Shown piece after piece: positions 50,523-60,487 of a stretch of 64,000 nt of DNA. The stretch comes from HdN1 sp052035295 (GTDB taxonomy: Bacteria > Pseudomonadota > Gammaproteobacteria > Pseudomonadales > Ketobacteraceae). The stretch is taken from contig JBPOHS010000032.1 of NCBI GenBank assembly GCA_052035295.1, positions 1-64,000 on the forward strand. Reading direction: 5' to 3'. Below the pieces are notes generated by a model. That model was not told the DNA's origin. It did no database searches and was given only the letters and a program-made list of their open reading frames with translations. The position numbers were made by a program, and so were the translations under genes. How positions within the stretch are numbered: position 1 is the stretch's first letter; the number at the start of each line of letters is the position of its first letter.

Positions 50523-53456
50523 ATGCAAAAATCGCGAGCTATCAGAATAATAAAAAAACTGCTGCTGGGCCTGGTCACGGCCGTTGCGCTGTATGGTGCG
50601 CTGGGGTTTCTGGTGCTGCCACTGGCGGCCCGTTACGTCGTGAACGAATGGCTGCGCGAACAGGTCAGTGTTCCCGCGCGTCTCGGAAAGATAGAGTGCA
50701 ATCCCTTTAGTGGTGAACTGAGCCTGCTGGATTTTCAGGTGGGTGAAAAAGAGCACCTGTTGATCGCGTTTTCTCGCCTGAGCGTGGATGTGGAAATTGA
50801 CAGCCTCTGGACCAGGACACTGCACTTGCAGGCTATCAGTCTTGATAACGCTGAAATTGCGGTGCGCCGCGCGAAAGACGGAACATTCGATCTGGCGTCG
50901 GTGCTTGCTTTGCCGGCGTCTGCCGATGCGCCTGCAACGGAGCAGAAGCCGCTCTTTCCCCTTCGTATTGATGCGGTCGCGTTGAATAACGCCAACTTGA
51001 CATGGCGTGACGAGCAGGGCACCAAACCGGTCAACGTACAGGTTCAGCCATTGACGCTGAGCATGAAGGGGTTGAGCACGCTTCCGGGCGAAAGTGGATC
51101 GCTCACTTTGCATGCCGATGCCGGCAAGGCCGGGCGGTTGGACATATTTGCTGATATTGCGATCGCCGATCGCCGTGCGGCAGGCACGCTCCGGCTCGAA
51201 GAGGGCAATCTGGCACGCTTCTGGCCTTACGTGCAGTCGCAAGTGCCATTGGTGCTGCGCAGCGGTCAACTGGGGATCGCCGCCGATTTCAGTGTTACGG
51301 CAGGCGATACACTGGCGGCAAAGGTGAATAACGGCAAGCTTGCGCTGCGTTCGCTGGCGTTGACGGATCGTCACAATGACGCCCGCCTGTTGAATCTTGC
51401 TATTGTTGACGCCAGCGGCATCAGCACTGATCTGCAAACGCAACGCGTGCAAATTGGTGCCTTGCACGTTGAGGGCCTGCACGCACCGATTGTACGCGAG
51501 CCTGATGGCCGCCTGAATTGGCAGCGGGTGCTGGCAGCGGCAAAGGGTGAACCCAACGGGGGAGCGAAACCCGTCACCACGACAGGCAAAGCCAACGCCT
51601 GGCGAATCGATATTCCTGCCATTGTGCTGCAGCAAGTGGATCTTCCGCTGACCGACCAATCTGTCACGCCGGCAACTACGCTCGATTTCAACGTGTTGCA
51701 GTTGAAAGTGCATGATTTTGACAGTACGAATGCCAAACCGCTGCGTTTCTCGGTGAATTCCAGCATGGGTACCGAAGGAAAGCTGTCGGGCGAAGGGCAG
51801 ATTGCGCTCTCGTCGCTTGCAGGAGACGTGACGCTCTCTACGCAGGATCTTGATTTGCGGGTGGCGCAAGCCTATCTGAGCCCTTTTGTGCGCATGGAAT
51901 TGCGGAGCGGCCTGCTGGATTCGCAACTCCGTGTGCAATTGGCCAGTGTCGATCCCCTGGCATTTTCGCTGGCGGGTGATATTCGTGTGCATCAGCTGCA
52001 CACGGTTGATACCCTGAAGAATCAGGATTTGCTCAAGTGGCAACAATTACAGCTGACAGGCATGCAATATCAGCACGGAGAGCATCTGCTGATAGAAAAA
52101 GTGAATTTGCAGTCGCCCTATGGTCGATTCGTTATTAATGAAAATCGTGGGACCAATTTTGGTGAGCTGATCATTGCCGAAAAGCCGGTTGAAGCTACAA
52201 ATACCGAGGAATCGCTTTCCACGAAGCCGCCGACGGTGCCAGTCAGCAAACCCTTGGCCATCAGGATTGGCAGCATTGATATTGAAAACGGTTCGGCCAA
52301 TTTCGCGGATTACAGCCTTACCCCTAATTTTTCTACTGCGATTGCACAACTCAATGGCAAGATCGGTACGCTGGATAATCGACAGGTAACACCATCGCTA
52401 CTCGATATCAAAGGCAAGGTGGATCGGTATGCGCCGGTCAGTATTGCGGGTCGTCTGACGCCATTTGATCCTTTGCAGACGCTGGATATCAATGCGCGGT
52501 TCAAACGGGTGGAGCTCACCACGCTGACGCCTTATTCCGGCAAATTCGCCGGGTACCGGATTCGCAAGGGGCGTCTCAATCTGGATTTGCATTATCAGAT
52601 CAACCAGGGGCAGCTGAACGCCAGAAACAAGGTGGTGCTTGAGGAATTGCAGCTGGGTGACAAGGTCGAGAGTCCTGATGCCGTGGATCTACCGGTACGT
52701 CTGGCCGTGGCTTTGCTCAAGGATGCCCGGGGTAACATCAAGGTTGAGCTGCCAGTGGAAGGGGATCTCAATAACCCCAGGTTCAGTGTCGGGCCCGTCC
52801 TCTGGAAAACCTTCCGCAACCTGATTGTGCGCGCGGTGAAATCCCCCTTCAGTTTTATCAGTGGCTTGATCAAGGGTGATGAGAGCGAGAATCTCGATAG
52901 TATTGCGTTTGCGCCTGGCAGCAGCGTGTTATCTGAGGGTGCGCGCGAGAAACTGAAGAGCGTGGTGGCGATCCTGCAGCAACGCCCGGAATTGCGGCTG
53001 GAAATTGAAGGCGCCAGCGCCCGGGAGCCCGACGCTGATCCCATGGCTCAGCAACTGCTTGAAGGCGAGCTTCGTAGCGCCTACGCACGGCAGCTACAGG
53101 CGAGTGGCAAGCGGCTGCCCGCCGATATCGACACCGTGCAGGTGCCCAGGGATTTGAAGCCTGTGTTGCTTGCAACCATGTACGTGGAGTGGGTCAAAAA
53201 GCCGGAGCCTGTCGAATGGAAAGATCTGCCGGAACGAGACCATACCATGCAATTGCAGACAGCCATACTGGATTACCTGGGTGAAAGCGAGCGGCGATTG
53301 CGCCAATTGGCCCGTGATCGTGCTGCGGGCATCAAGGGATGGTTGGTCGAAGAGGGCGGCTTGGGTGACGAGCGGATTTATCTGTTGAATACGCAACTGC
53401 ACGAGAAAGTGCCGGCGGAAAGTGTCGTGAGCATGTTGTTTCTGGATAGCGAGTGA
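50523..53456 (+). CDS. DUF748/AsmA-like membrane-anchored protein with OmpA-like end
   Basis: A 977-residue protein with one N-terminal transmembrane helix ('LLLGLVTAVALYGALGFLVL', about 13-32) and a very long periplasmic beta-rich region of the DUF748 family, part of the AsmA-like group thought to bridge inner and outer membranes in lipid transport. Typical strands such as 'LHLQAISLDNAEIAVRRAKDG' recur. The C-terminal part (about 795-875, 'IAFAPGSSVLSEGAREKL') resembles an OmpA-like peptidoglycan-binding fold, and a further ~100-residue helical tail follows. With TamB this makes two AsmA-superfamily bridges in the window. It is monocistronic between the rpoH terminator and convergent SemiSWEET gene. 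Confidence 0.87.
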   Translation: MQKSRAIRIIKKLLLGLVTAVALYGALGFLVLPLAARYVVNEWLREQVSVPARLGKIECNPFSGELSLLDFQVGEKEHLLIAFSRLSVDVEIDSLWTRTLHLQAISLDNAEIAVRRAKDGTFDLASVLALPASADAPATEQKPLFPLRIDAVALNNANLTWRDEQGTKPVNVQVQPLTLSMKGLSTLPGESGSLTLHADAGKAGRLDIFADIAIADRRAAGTLRLEEGNLARFWPYVQSQVPLVLRSGQLGIAADFSVTAGDTLAAKVNNGKLALRSLALTDRHNDARLLNLAIVDASGISTDLQTQRVQIGALHVEGLHAPIVREPDGRLNWQRVLAAAKGEPNGGAKPVTTTGKANAWRIDIPAIVLQQVDLPLTDQSVTPATTLDFNVLQLKVHDFDSTNAKPLRFSVNSSMGTEGKLSGEGQIALSSLAGDVTLSTQDLDLRVAQAYLSPFVRMELRSGLLDSQLRVQLASVDPLAFSLAGDIRVHQLHTVDTLKNQDLLKWQQLQLTGMQYQHGEHLLIEKVNLQSPYGRFVINENRGTNFGELIIAEKPVEATNTEESLSTKPPTVPVSKPLAIRIGSIDIENGSANFADYSLTPNFSTAIAQLNGKIGTLDNRQVTPSLLDIKGKVDRYAPVSIAGRLTPFDPLQTLDINARFKRVELTTLTPYSGKFAGYRIRKGRLNLDLHYQINQGQLNARNKVVLEELQLGDKVESPDAVDLPVRLAVALLKDARGNIKVELPVEGDLNNPRFSVGPVLWKTFRNLIVRAVKSPFSFISGLIKGDESENLDSIAFAPGSSVLSEGAREKLKSVVAILQQRPELRLEIEGASAREPDADPMAQQLLEGELRSAYARQLQASGKRLPADIDTVQVPRDLKPVLLATMYVEWVKKPEPVEWKDLPERDHTMQLQTAILDYLGESERRLRQLARDRAAGIKGWLVEEGGLGDERIYLLNTQLHEKVPAESVVSMLFLDSE

Positions 53457-53501
53457 CGCCTTGTTGCATGCGCCACGCCTAATTGCTGCCGCGTGCAAAT
53501 C

Positions 53502-53774
53502 TCAGGGCTTTTCGACCTGCTCACGCCGTCTTTCCGTGAGTTTCATGTAAAGAATGTAGCCGGCGAGCATCAGCGTAAAGAAGTTGGCAATCACAATCGG
53601 CAAGCTGCCGAGCAGCCAGCCGTATGCCAGCCACAACATAACGCCCAGGGTAAAAATCAGGAACATGGCCAGCGATAAATCGCGCGTGCTGCGCGTTTTC
53701 CAGACGGTCCTGGCTTGAGGAACAAAAGCAAACGTCGTACAGAACGCGGCAACATAGCCAATCAGGTCAGTCAT
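53502..53774 (-). CDS. SemiSWEET / PQ-loop small membrane protein
   Basis: A 90-residue three-helix membrane protein of the SemiSWEET/PQ-loop family. The conserved proline-glutamine is in 'TTFAFVPQARTVWKTRSTRDLSL' (split here: FVPQ then the RSTRDLS loop), followed by two helices. Family members dimerise to form sugar uniporters; substrate here is unknown. The ATG at 53774 has GGAGG eight bases upstream and overlaps the end of rsmD by eight bases, so it is part of the leftward M16-rsmD operon. Confidence 0.85.
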   Translation of the reverse strand: MTDLIGYVAAFCTTFAFVPQARTVWKTRSTRDLSLAMFLIFTLGVMLWLAYGWLLGSLPIVIANFFTLMLAGYILYMKLTERRREQVEKP

Positions 53775-54411
53775 GAAGGGAGCCTCCATCCACGGCGTTT
53801 TGTTCTGTCGCCATAACGTCTCCACTGAGTGTTGTTGGGGGTTGGCGCTTCATGAGGAACATTTTTTTGCCTGAGGTGCTGATCTCACGGTGAGTGTGCC
53901 AGTGTGCCGGAAAACCACCGAGGGTATGGGTGGGCTCGCATTCCACGTAAATCCAGGCGTTTTCCGCCAGCCAGCCGTTTTTCTCCAACAGGGCGATGGA
54001 ACGGCCCAGCAAGTCCTTGTGGAACGGCGGATCAAGAAAAACAATGTCAAACGTCTCCACTGGGGGGCGTGATAGCACGCGCAGGGCATCAGCTTCGATC
54101 ACTTTGGCACGGGTGTCTTGCACCAGGTGCAAGAACTGCTTGATGGCTTCCATGGCGCGCGGGTTCTGTTCGATCAGGGTCACACTGCGGGCATGCCGTG
54201 ATAGTGCTTCCAGGCCGAGTGCGCCGCTGCCGGCGAATACATCCAGACAGCGTTTTCCTTCCACCTCGAACATCAGCCAGTTGAACAGGGTTTCGCGCAA
54301 CCGGTCCAGTGTCGGTCGCAAGCCACTCACGGCAGGAAAGTGGAGTTTGCGTCCCCGCCATTCCCCGCCAATGATGCGTACCGTTTGATTGCCGCCGCGT
54401 CCCTTGCTCAA
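53767..54411 (-). CDS. rsmD: 16S rRNA m2G966 methyltransferase RsmD
   Basis: A 214-residue SAM-dependent methyltransferase that modifies G966 of 16S rRNA. 'VRIIGGEWRGRKLHFP' at the N-terminus and 'LRPTLDRLRETLFNWL' are family signatures; the SAM motif I is 'CLDVFAGSGALGLEAL' (about residue 55) and the catalytic motif is 'VFLDPPFHKD' (about 123). The last ~25 residues are an extension produced by reading into the SemiSWEET start. It overlaps the upstream M16 gene by four bases. Order M16-M16-rsmD next to ftsY is standard in gammaproteobacteria. Confidence 0.93.
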   Translation of the reverse strand: MSKGRGGNQTVRIIGGEWRGRKLHFPAVSGLRPTLDRLRETLFNWLMFEVEGKRCLDVFAGSGALGLEALSRHARSVTLIEQNPRAMEAIKQFLHLVQDTRAKVIEADALRVLSRPPVETFDIVFLDPPFHKDLLGRSIALLEKNGWLAENAWIYVECEPTHTLGGFPAHWHTHREISTSGKKMFLMKRQPPTTLSGDVMATEQNAVDGGSLHD

Positions 54412-55976
54412 GGTGTGCCGCCCGTTGGTGTGCCCGCAGGTGCCTGTGTTGCGCCGGTCGCCGAAGCTGGTGACGTCGGCGGCGGGGGTGTCGTTTCGCC
54501 CCCCAGCAGTAACGTTAGCTGCTTGCGCGAGGCGACGTGTTGCGTGAAAGCACGCTTGACGTCGTCGATTGTCACGGCACCGATTTTTCCGGGCAGGGTT
54601 TCCAGGTAGTCGAGTGGGAGATCATAAAAACCGATGGCGCCCAGCTGATCGACGATTGCCCGGTTGCTGGCGGTACTCATGGGCAAGCCCCCCAGAATGT
54701 TTTTCTTGGCGTCGTCCAGTTCCTGTTGTGTCGGGCCATCGCTGGCAAAGCGTGCAAAGGTGTCGTGCACCATGGTCAAGGCCTTGTCAGCGGTTTCATT
54801 GCGCGTTTGCAGACCCATCATGAAGGGGCCTTCCTGGGCCATGGGGGAGAGGTTGCTGTACACACTGTACGCCAGCCCGTTGTCCTGACGAATGACCTGA
54901 TTGAGGCGGGAAACGAAGCCACCACCGCCCAGGATTTCGTTGCCGACATACAAGGCAGCCCAGTCCGGCGTGCGCCGGTCAACGCTCAAGGAGCCAACCA
55001 CGATGTGCGTCTGGCTGCTGGGAAAGGGCAAGCGTTTTTCTGCATTGGCGGCCAGGTCTTGCGGTTCTGGCAGCTGAGGTGCAGCGTTCCCGGCCGGCAG
55101 TTGTGCATCAATGATGTTGGCGATCTGCTCGGCAGTGGTGCGATCAATGGCGCCCGTCATCGATATCACGACGTTGCCTGCCACGTAATATTGCGCATGG
55201 AACGCTTTGACATCCTCAACGGTCATTGCCTTGAGGCTTTCTTCGGTGCCACTGGTGGGAATGCCATAGGGATGCCCGGCATATAACGTGCCGAAAAATT
55301 CGCGGCTGAGCGTTGCCTGCGGATTCTGCTTTTCGCTTTCCAGCCCCAGCAGCATTTGCTGACGAACACGCTCGAACGCCTCCTGTGGAAAGCTCGGGTG
55401 CGCAACAATGTCATAAAACATCGGCAAGGCCTTGTCGCGATAAGTGGGATCCGACAGGGTACGCAGCGACACGACAGCCATGTCACGGTAGGAACCGAGC
55501 CCGATCGAGGCGCCCAGCCCTTCGAAATGACGGGCGATGTCGTCGACACTGGCGGTTGCCGTACCTTCATTGATCAGACCGTTGGTGAGCGTGGCCAGGC
55601 CGGGTTTGGCACCATCGCGCGCCCCGCCGGCGTTGAATACCAGGCGGATGTCGAGCATCGGCACTTCCTGGGCTTCAACGAACAGGATTTTCGCGCCCTT
55701 GGTGGTGTGCCACGACTGGATGTTGATGTCCTGCTTGCGGGGAGGTGTTTTCTGTATCAGCAGTTCGGATGACAACGGGCCGCTCACGGCGGCGGGAGAT
55801 GAGCCGCTGATGGCTGCCGTTTCGCTCTTCTGTGCCAGGCGACTGGCGGGTGGGTGTTTGATATCCGGCTTCAGGGAATACAACGAAAACAGCGCCAGCG
55901 TGGCGGCTGCAAAACCGATCACGAGTTTGATAATTTGACGACGCGCAGTGCTGCGCTTTTGTTGCAGGTCTGTCAT
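54408..55976 (-). CDS. M16-family peptidase-like protein, inactive-type subunit
   Basis: A 522-residue insulinase-family (M16) protein with an N-terminal membrane anchor ('IIKLVIGFAAATLALFSLYSL', about 15-35). The zinc motif HxxEH is absent: at the equivalent place the sequence is 'GLATLTNGLINEGT'. The second domain has the 'SSQTHIVVGSLSVDRRTPDWAALYV' substrate-side strands and an 'NGLAYSVYS' loop carrying the Arg/Tyr-type substrate-binding end. It is therefore probably the non-catalytic partner of the neighbouring active M16 protein, as in bacterial two-gene M16 pairs. The starts and stops of the two genes overlap by four bases. The C-terminus is Thr/Pro-rich. Confidence 0.9.
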   Translation of the reverse strand: MTDLQQKRSTARRQIIKLVIGFAAATLALFSLYSLKPDIKHPPASRLAQKSETAAISGSSPAAVSGPLSSELLIQKTPPRKQDINIQSWHTTKGAKILFVEAQEVPMLDIRLVFNAGGARDGAKPGLATLTNGLINEGTATASVDDIARHFEGLGASIGLGSYRDMAVVSLRTLSDPTYRDKALPMFYDIVAHPSFPQEAFERVRQQMLLGLESEKQNPQATLSREFFGTLYAGHPYGIPTSGTEESLKAMTVEDVKAFHAQYYVAGNVVISMTGAIDRTTAEQIANIIDAQLPAGNAAPQLPEPQDLAANAEKRLPFPSSQTHIVVGSLSVDRRTPDWAALYVGNEILGGGGFVSRLNQVIRQDNGLAYSVYSNLSPMAQEGPFMMGLQTRNETADKALTMVHDTFARFASDGPTQQELDDAKKNILGGLPMSTASNRAIVDQLGAIGFYDLPLDYLETLPGKIGAVTIDDVKRAFTQHVASRKQLTLLLGGETTPPPPTSPASATGATQAPAGTPTGGTP

Positions 55977-57331
55977 GGCTTTCTACCAGCGAATTTGCGC
56001 GGCTGCGGAACCAGCTCGGCCACCGTGCGATGTTTGGGAACCAGGTACTTGCGCGCAACGGCTTGTACCTGTTCAGGTGTAACGGCTTCCAGCAGGGCCA
56101 TTTGATTGTCGCCTTCCCGCCAGTCACGACCGATGCTGACCAGTGCTCCGATCTGGTTGGCCTGGCTGCTGATGGAATCCTGCTGATACACGAGTCCGGA
56201 AATGATCTGCGCTTTCACGCGTTGCATTTCATCGGCAGTTGGCAGCGTGTTTTGCAGTTTTTCGATTTGCGCGTCAAAGGCGGTTTCGAGTGCCTGTACC
56301 GTTTGTCCCTGGCTGGGAACCCCGGTCAGCATGAACAAATCATCTCCCAGTGAATAACCGTCATAGCCGGCACTGGCACCGGCGGCGACCTTGCTGCCAC
56401 GCACCAGGTCCGTTTCAAAGCGTGCGCTGTAGCCGCCATCCAGTACCCCGGCCGCCATGCGCAGGGCGTAGACCTCAGCGGGATCGCTGGCGGTATTGAT
56501 CCCCGGCACGTTGTAGCCCACATAAACCGCCGGCACCTGGGCGGGTAACTCCACTTTCAGGCGGCGTTCGCCCAGTGCCGGCGCTTCGACATTGCGCGGG
56601 CGCGGGGGAATGACCTTGCTCTGGATATCGCCGAAATATTGCTGTGCCAGCTGAAAGACCTCAGAGGCCTTGACGTCGCCCACCACCACAAGCGTGGCGT
56701 TATTGGGCGCGTACCAGGTGGCATACCAACGACGGGCATCAGCGGCGGTAAAGGTGTTCAGGTCATCCATCCAGCCGATCACCGGATGGTGGTAGCCACT
56801 ACTCAAATAGGCGGCAGCCTGAAAACGCTCGTAAGTCAGCGCGTTGGGATTGTCGTCGGTACGCAGGCGACGCTCTTCCTTCACGACCTCGATTTCTTTC
56901 ACGTATTCGTTGTCAGGCATGAGCGCGTTGCTCATCCGGTCGGATTCCAGTTCCAGCGAAAGCGGCAGGTTGTTTGCGCTCATCATCTGGTAATAGCCGG
57001 TGTAGTCGTAACTGGTGAAGGCATTTTCTTCGCCGCCATAACTGGCCACCCGTTTCGAGAATTCGCCCGGCGGCAGTTTGGGGGTGCCTTTGAACATCAT
57101 GTGTTCGAGCACGTGCGACACCCCGGTCAGCCCGCGTGGTTCGTAGCTGGAACCGACGCGGTACCAGATCTGCGACACCATCACCGGCGCGCGGTGATCT
57201 TCGCGCACGATGATGCGCAAACCGTTGGCAAGGGTGTGCTCGAATGTACGTTCGGCTGGAGTCGCCGCGCCCACCGGCAGGCTGGTGCCGGCAATGCAAA
57301 CGAAAACGAGCGCCGTGAGGGTTTTGGTCAT
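55973..57331 (-). CDS. M16-family zinc peptidase, active-type subunit
   Basis: A 452-residue secreted M16 metallopeptidase. A signal peptide is visible ('TKTLTALVFVCIAGTSLPVGAA', first 25 residues). The inverted zinc motif HxxEH is 'HVLEHMMFKG' (about residue 73) and the distal glutamate lies in 'EIEVVKEERRLRTDD' about 75 residues later. The start at 57331 has AGGAA eight bases upstream; a longer in-frame reading lacks a signal peptide. It is the first gene of an operon with the inactive M16 partner, rsmD and a SemiSWEET gene. Natural substrates are unknown periplasmic peptides. Confidence 0.93.
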   Translation of the reverse strand: MTKTLTALVFVCIAGTSLPVGAATPAERTFEHTLANGLRIIVREDHRAPVMVSQIWYRVGSSYEPRGLTGVSHVLEHMMFKGTPKLPPGEFSKRVASYGGEENAFTSYDYTGYYQMMSANNLPLSLELESDRMSNALMPDNEYVKEIEVVKEERRLRTDDNPNALTYERFQAAAYLSSGYHHPVIGWMDDLNTFTAADARRWYATWYAPNNATLVVVGDVKASEVFQLAQQYFGDIQSKVIPPRPRNVEAPALGERRLKVELPAQVPAVYVGYNVPGINTASDPAEVYALRMAAGVLDGGYSARFETDLVRGSKVAAGASAGYDGYSLGDDLFMLTGVPSQGQTVQALETAFDAQIEKLQNTLPTADEMQRVKAQIISGLVYQQDSISSQANQIGALVSIGRDWREGDNQMALLEAVTPEQVQAVARKYLVPKHRTVAELVPQPRKFAGRKP

Positions 57332-57518
57332 GGCGTTGTTCCTGGAATCTGTGGGGTGAAAAATGCCTGGGTGCGCAGAAATCGCCCGCGGGTGCGTAAC
57401 CTTAGACGGTTCCGGGCAGAGCGGCAATATCGCCAGCGCCCTGTCAGTCAATCAAGCCGGAATTTGACCAGGGCCGGGCGTGCAGGTTCCCGAGCGGATG
57501 TCTTGGGGAGGGGATGGA

Positions 57519-58061
57519 TCAGAAAAGTTCGAGCTCACCTTCGCCAGCGCCGCCATCTTCTGCAGGTGCGCTGAAATGCAGATCCGGATTGAAGATCTGC
57601 AGATACAGACCGCAGCCGACGATTTCCTTGTCCACATCGAACATGAACTGGTGCAGTTCATGGCCATGGGTCGGCAAATGGGCGTCGCTGGCGCGATAGT
57701 ACATCGACGGCAAACCGATTTTCATGCGGCAGTCGAGGCTGACCATTTTGTTCTTGAAGCGACCGACCAGCTGGTTGGCGAGCTCCAGTATCCAGTCTTC
57801 GAGTACCTCCTCGCTGACATCCATGATGCTTTCGGCCGCGAATTCGGGGTAGGTCATTGTCAGCACTGCCAGTGGCATGTGCAGAACGATAATGACTTCC
57901 AGATCTTCTGAGCCGGCATCAATAATGGCCACCAGCGATGCGGACATGTCCGCGTCGGCAATGTCCTGTCTTGCAATGGCGCAATCCAGGCTGTTGAACA
58001 GGTCTACGCAAGACGCTTCAAACTGTTGGCAGATAACGTCAACGGCGGCAGTGGTGGTCAC
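57519..58061 (-). CDS. CheX/CheC-like domain protein
   Basis: A 180-residue acidic cytoplasmic protein resembling the CheC/CheX phosphatase fold. The helix 'VLEDWILELANQLVGRFKNKM' (about 85-105; key residues Glu93, Asn96, Gly100 approximately) has the E-x-x-N...G pattern of the phosphatase active site. The N-terminal half is an acidic alpha/beta sequence and the last ~20 residues are Gly/Glu-rich. No chemotaxis genes are nearby, but a hybrid sensor kinase lies 188 bases away on the same strand upstream, so it could dephosphorylate that receiver. A structural, non-catalytic CheX-like role is also possible. Confidence 0.7.
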   Translation of the reverse strand: MTTTAAVDVICQQFEASCVDLFNSLDCAIARQDIADADMSASLVAIIDAGSEDLEVIIVLHMPLAVLTMTYPEFAAESIMDVSEEVLEDWILELANQLVGRFKNKMVSLDCRMKIGLPSMYYRASDAHLPTHGHELHQFMFDVDKEIVGCGLYLQIFNPDLHFSAPAEDGGAGEGELELF

Positions 58062-58249
58062 AACGATCTCTCTGGTCTGTAGTAGAGGCCCTACCTAGAG
58101 TGTAGAAACGATGGCGGGGGATCACAAAAGGATTAACCGTTCAATGAGGCGTGAGCAGACAGTGAAATGCTTGTGAATCAGCACTCTAACGCATTTCGTG
58201 AAAAATAATTTTTTTGTGGTACGGCCAAGGGCCATAGAGGTCACCCCGG

Positions 58250-60487
58250 CTAGCCTGCTTTGGTGGTGGCGGGATCGGTCGCTGCCCAGTGACGGATGGC
58301 ATCGTGGATATGCTGCGGTTTCACGGGTTTCGGCAGGTATGCATTCATGCCCACCGACATGCAGTTGTCGCGATCAAGATCCGACACATTGGCGGTAATG
58401 GCGATAATGGGGGTGAACTGGTTGCGATTGCCCGTCTGGCGAATGATACGGGTGGCTTCCAGTCCATCCATCACCGGCATCTGGCAGTCCATCAGGATGA
58501 TGGAAAAACTTTCGCGCTGGGCATGTTCGACGGCCTCTTGCCCGTTGACGGCCAGCTGGTAGGACCAGCCCAGCATTTCGAGAATCTTGATCATGATTTT
58601 CTGATTGACCGGGTTGTCCTCGACCAGCAGGATGCGGCCAGGGCCACTGCTGCGCGCAGTGGTAGGCGCTGGCAATTCGGGGGTGGCATCAGGCAGGGCC
58701 GGCGCTTCGGCCAGGGCGATGGGAATACGGGCCTGGATATGGGTGCCTTGTCCTTCCTCGGACGTCAGTTGCCATTCGCCATCGAGCACGCGGATGACTT
58801 CACGCGTGATGGCGAGGCCGATGCCGAGCCCGCCATGAGAGCGGGTGTAGCGTGCAGCCGTCTGCCGGAACATGTCGCGCACGGCTTCCTGCTGGTGGCG
58901 CGGGATACCGATACCGGTGTCTTTGACGTCGACCACCAGGAACCAGCGGGAATCGACTTCCACTTCACTCAGGGCGAGCGTTACCTGTCCGCGCTGGGTG
59001 AACTTCTCGGCGTTACGCAACAATTCCTGCACGAACTGGTCGAGCTTGATGATATCCATGCTGACATGCGATGCCGCTCTGGCGTCGCATTCGACCCGGA
59101 AATCGATAGGCTTGTCGTTGAAAATGCTGGCCCAAACCTTCTGCATGCGTTCCGCCCACTGGGCCAGGTGAACGACCTGCGGCTTGAGTTTGACTGTGCC
59201 CGATTGCAGCTCGGAGAACAGCAGAATGCGTTCCACCATCGATGACATCAACGTCGACGAATCGCTGAGCGTGTCCAGGCATTCCCGTTGGTAGGGCGTC
59301 GTCGGCGTGGACTTCAGCAGTTCCTGTGCACCGACAATCCCGTTCATGGGGGTGCGTAATTCATGGCTGATCGTGGCCAGAAAACTGTCCTTCAAGCGGT
59401 TGGCACTTTCCAGGCGCTGCTGAATGGCCAGCAGTTCCACCTGGTCTTCGCGCAGCTTGCGCTTGGCATCCTGCAGGGAATCCACCATGTTGTTGAGCGA
59501 AGTCGCCAGCGTGTCGAGTTCATCCGAGCCACGCACGGGCCAGCTCATGACGCCGTCGTCTTCGCGTTCCTGATGGGCTTCGGCCAGCCGCGAGAAGATT
59601 CCCAGACGCTGCAAAATCATCCGGTCCAGCAGGAACACCGTCAGCAGTGATGCCACCACCATCATGAGTACGGTATTCCAGGCCAGCATTTTCTGACTGG
59701 TGGCGCGCTGCTCGTTGAGTGAGGGAGGCGGATCAACGGCCACCGCAATGGGGCTTGTACCGAGGCTGTCCTGCAGCTTGGCGATCAGGTATCCCGTCGG
59801 GATAGAGGTGGACGGGTTGTCCTGGTTTGTCACAATTTCCAGATGTGTCCCGGTCAGCTGACGCAGCTGCTCCAGGCCTTTGTTGTTGAGCAGACGTGCC
59901 ATCAGCAGCCAGCCCACGTGGGGTGCCGCCAACGTATCATCCGACGGCCTGATGGCGGCATAACTGATCGCAAACGCGGTCCCGTCCAGGGTCGTGAGAT
60001 AGTAGCCATTGGCGGCCTTGAGCTTTGCTGCGTGCGTCTTGAAGGGCGCCAGGGCATCCGTCAATCCAGGCGAGGGCGGGAGATCGAACAGCGGTTCTTG
60101 CTGGCGACCGTCGACATACGAGACCAGCGTTCCCTGATCATTGACGAACAGCACGAAGTCGGCGGCAATGTTTTCCAGCGCGGAGGCGTAATAGTTGCGC
60201 TCCAGATAGTCCAGATTCGGCGTTTGCATGTAGTCATACGACTCATCCCATTGGGCGTAGTCGGTGGCTGCGCTTTGCATGGCCTTCAGCGATAGCCCGA
60301 TACCCTGCGTAATGCGTGCCAGCCGCTCGCTTGCCATGCTTTGTTCGTAAGTCTGCAGGCTCCGGTCCATCAGGTGATAGCCGGCCACGAACGTCACGAT
60401 ACCCACGCCCAGCAATAGCAATAGCAACCAGGCCAGCGTCTTGAAACGCAGGCTTTTCAACCGTTGAACACGTTTGGGTTGGGGCAT
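58250..60487 (-). CDS. CHASE4-type hybrid sensor histidine kinase
   Basis: A 745-residue inner-membrane hybrid kinase. The first helix ('TLAWLLLLLLGVGIVTFVAGY', about 17-37) and a second at about 267-290 bracket a ~230-residue periplasmic domain of CHASE4 character ('DYAQWDESYDYM', about 84-95). HAMP follows, then HisKA with His in 'ATISHELRTPMNGIV' (about 379), HATPase with 'DTGIGIP' and 'GLGIGLAI', and a C-terminal receiver with Asp in 'IILMDCQMPVMDG' (about 665) and Lys in 'LPKPVKP'. No dedicated response regulator adjoins it, but a CheX-like gene lies just downstream. It is divergent from ftsY. Confidence 0.92.
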   Translation of the reverse strand: MPQPKRVQRLKSLRFKTLAWLLLLLLGVGIVTFVAGYHLMDRSLQTYEQSMASERLARITQGIGLSLKAMQSAATDYAQWDESYDYMQTPNLDYLERNYYASALENIAADFVLFVNDQGTLVSYVDGRQQEPLFDLPPSPGLTDALAPFKTHAAKLKAANGYYLTTLDGTAFAISYAAIRPSDDTLAAPHVGWLLMARLLNNKGLEQLRQLTGTHLEIVTNQDNPSTSIPTGYLIAKLQDSLGTSPIAVAVDPPPSLNEQRATSQKMLAWNTVLMMVVASLLTVFLLDRMILQRLGIFSRLAEAHQEREDDGVMSWPVRGSDELDTLATSLNNMVDSLQDAKRKLREDQVELLAIQQRLESANRLKDSFLATISHELRTPMNGIVGAQELLKSTPTTPYQRECLDTLSDSSTLMSSMVERILLFSELQSGTVKLKPQVVHLAQWAERMQKVWASIFNDKPIDFRVECDARAASHVSMDIIKLDQFVQELLRNAEKFTQRGQVTLALSEVEVDSRWFLVVDVKDTGIGIPRHQQEAVRDMFRQTAARYTRSHGGLGIGLAITREVIRVLDGEWQLTSEEGQGTHIQARIPIALAEAPALPDATPELPAPTTARSSGPGRILLVEDNPVNQKIMIKILEMLGWSYQLAVNGQEAVEHAQRESFSIILMDCQMPVMDGLEATRIIRQTGNRNQFTPIIAITANVSDLDRDNCMSVGMNAYLPKPVKPQHIHDAIRHWAATDPATTKAG

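Noticed and set aside
60463..60474. Second GTTGAACACGTT as an independent operator
   Set aside because: It lies in the first codons of the hybrid kinase, only the core 12-mer is shared and the full dyad is broken; kept only as a remark under the GGDEF palindrome.
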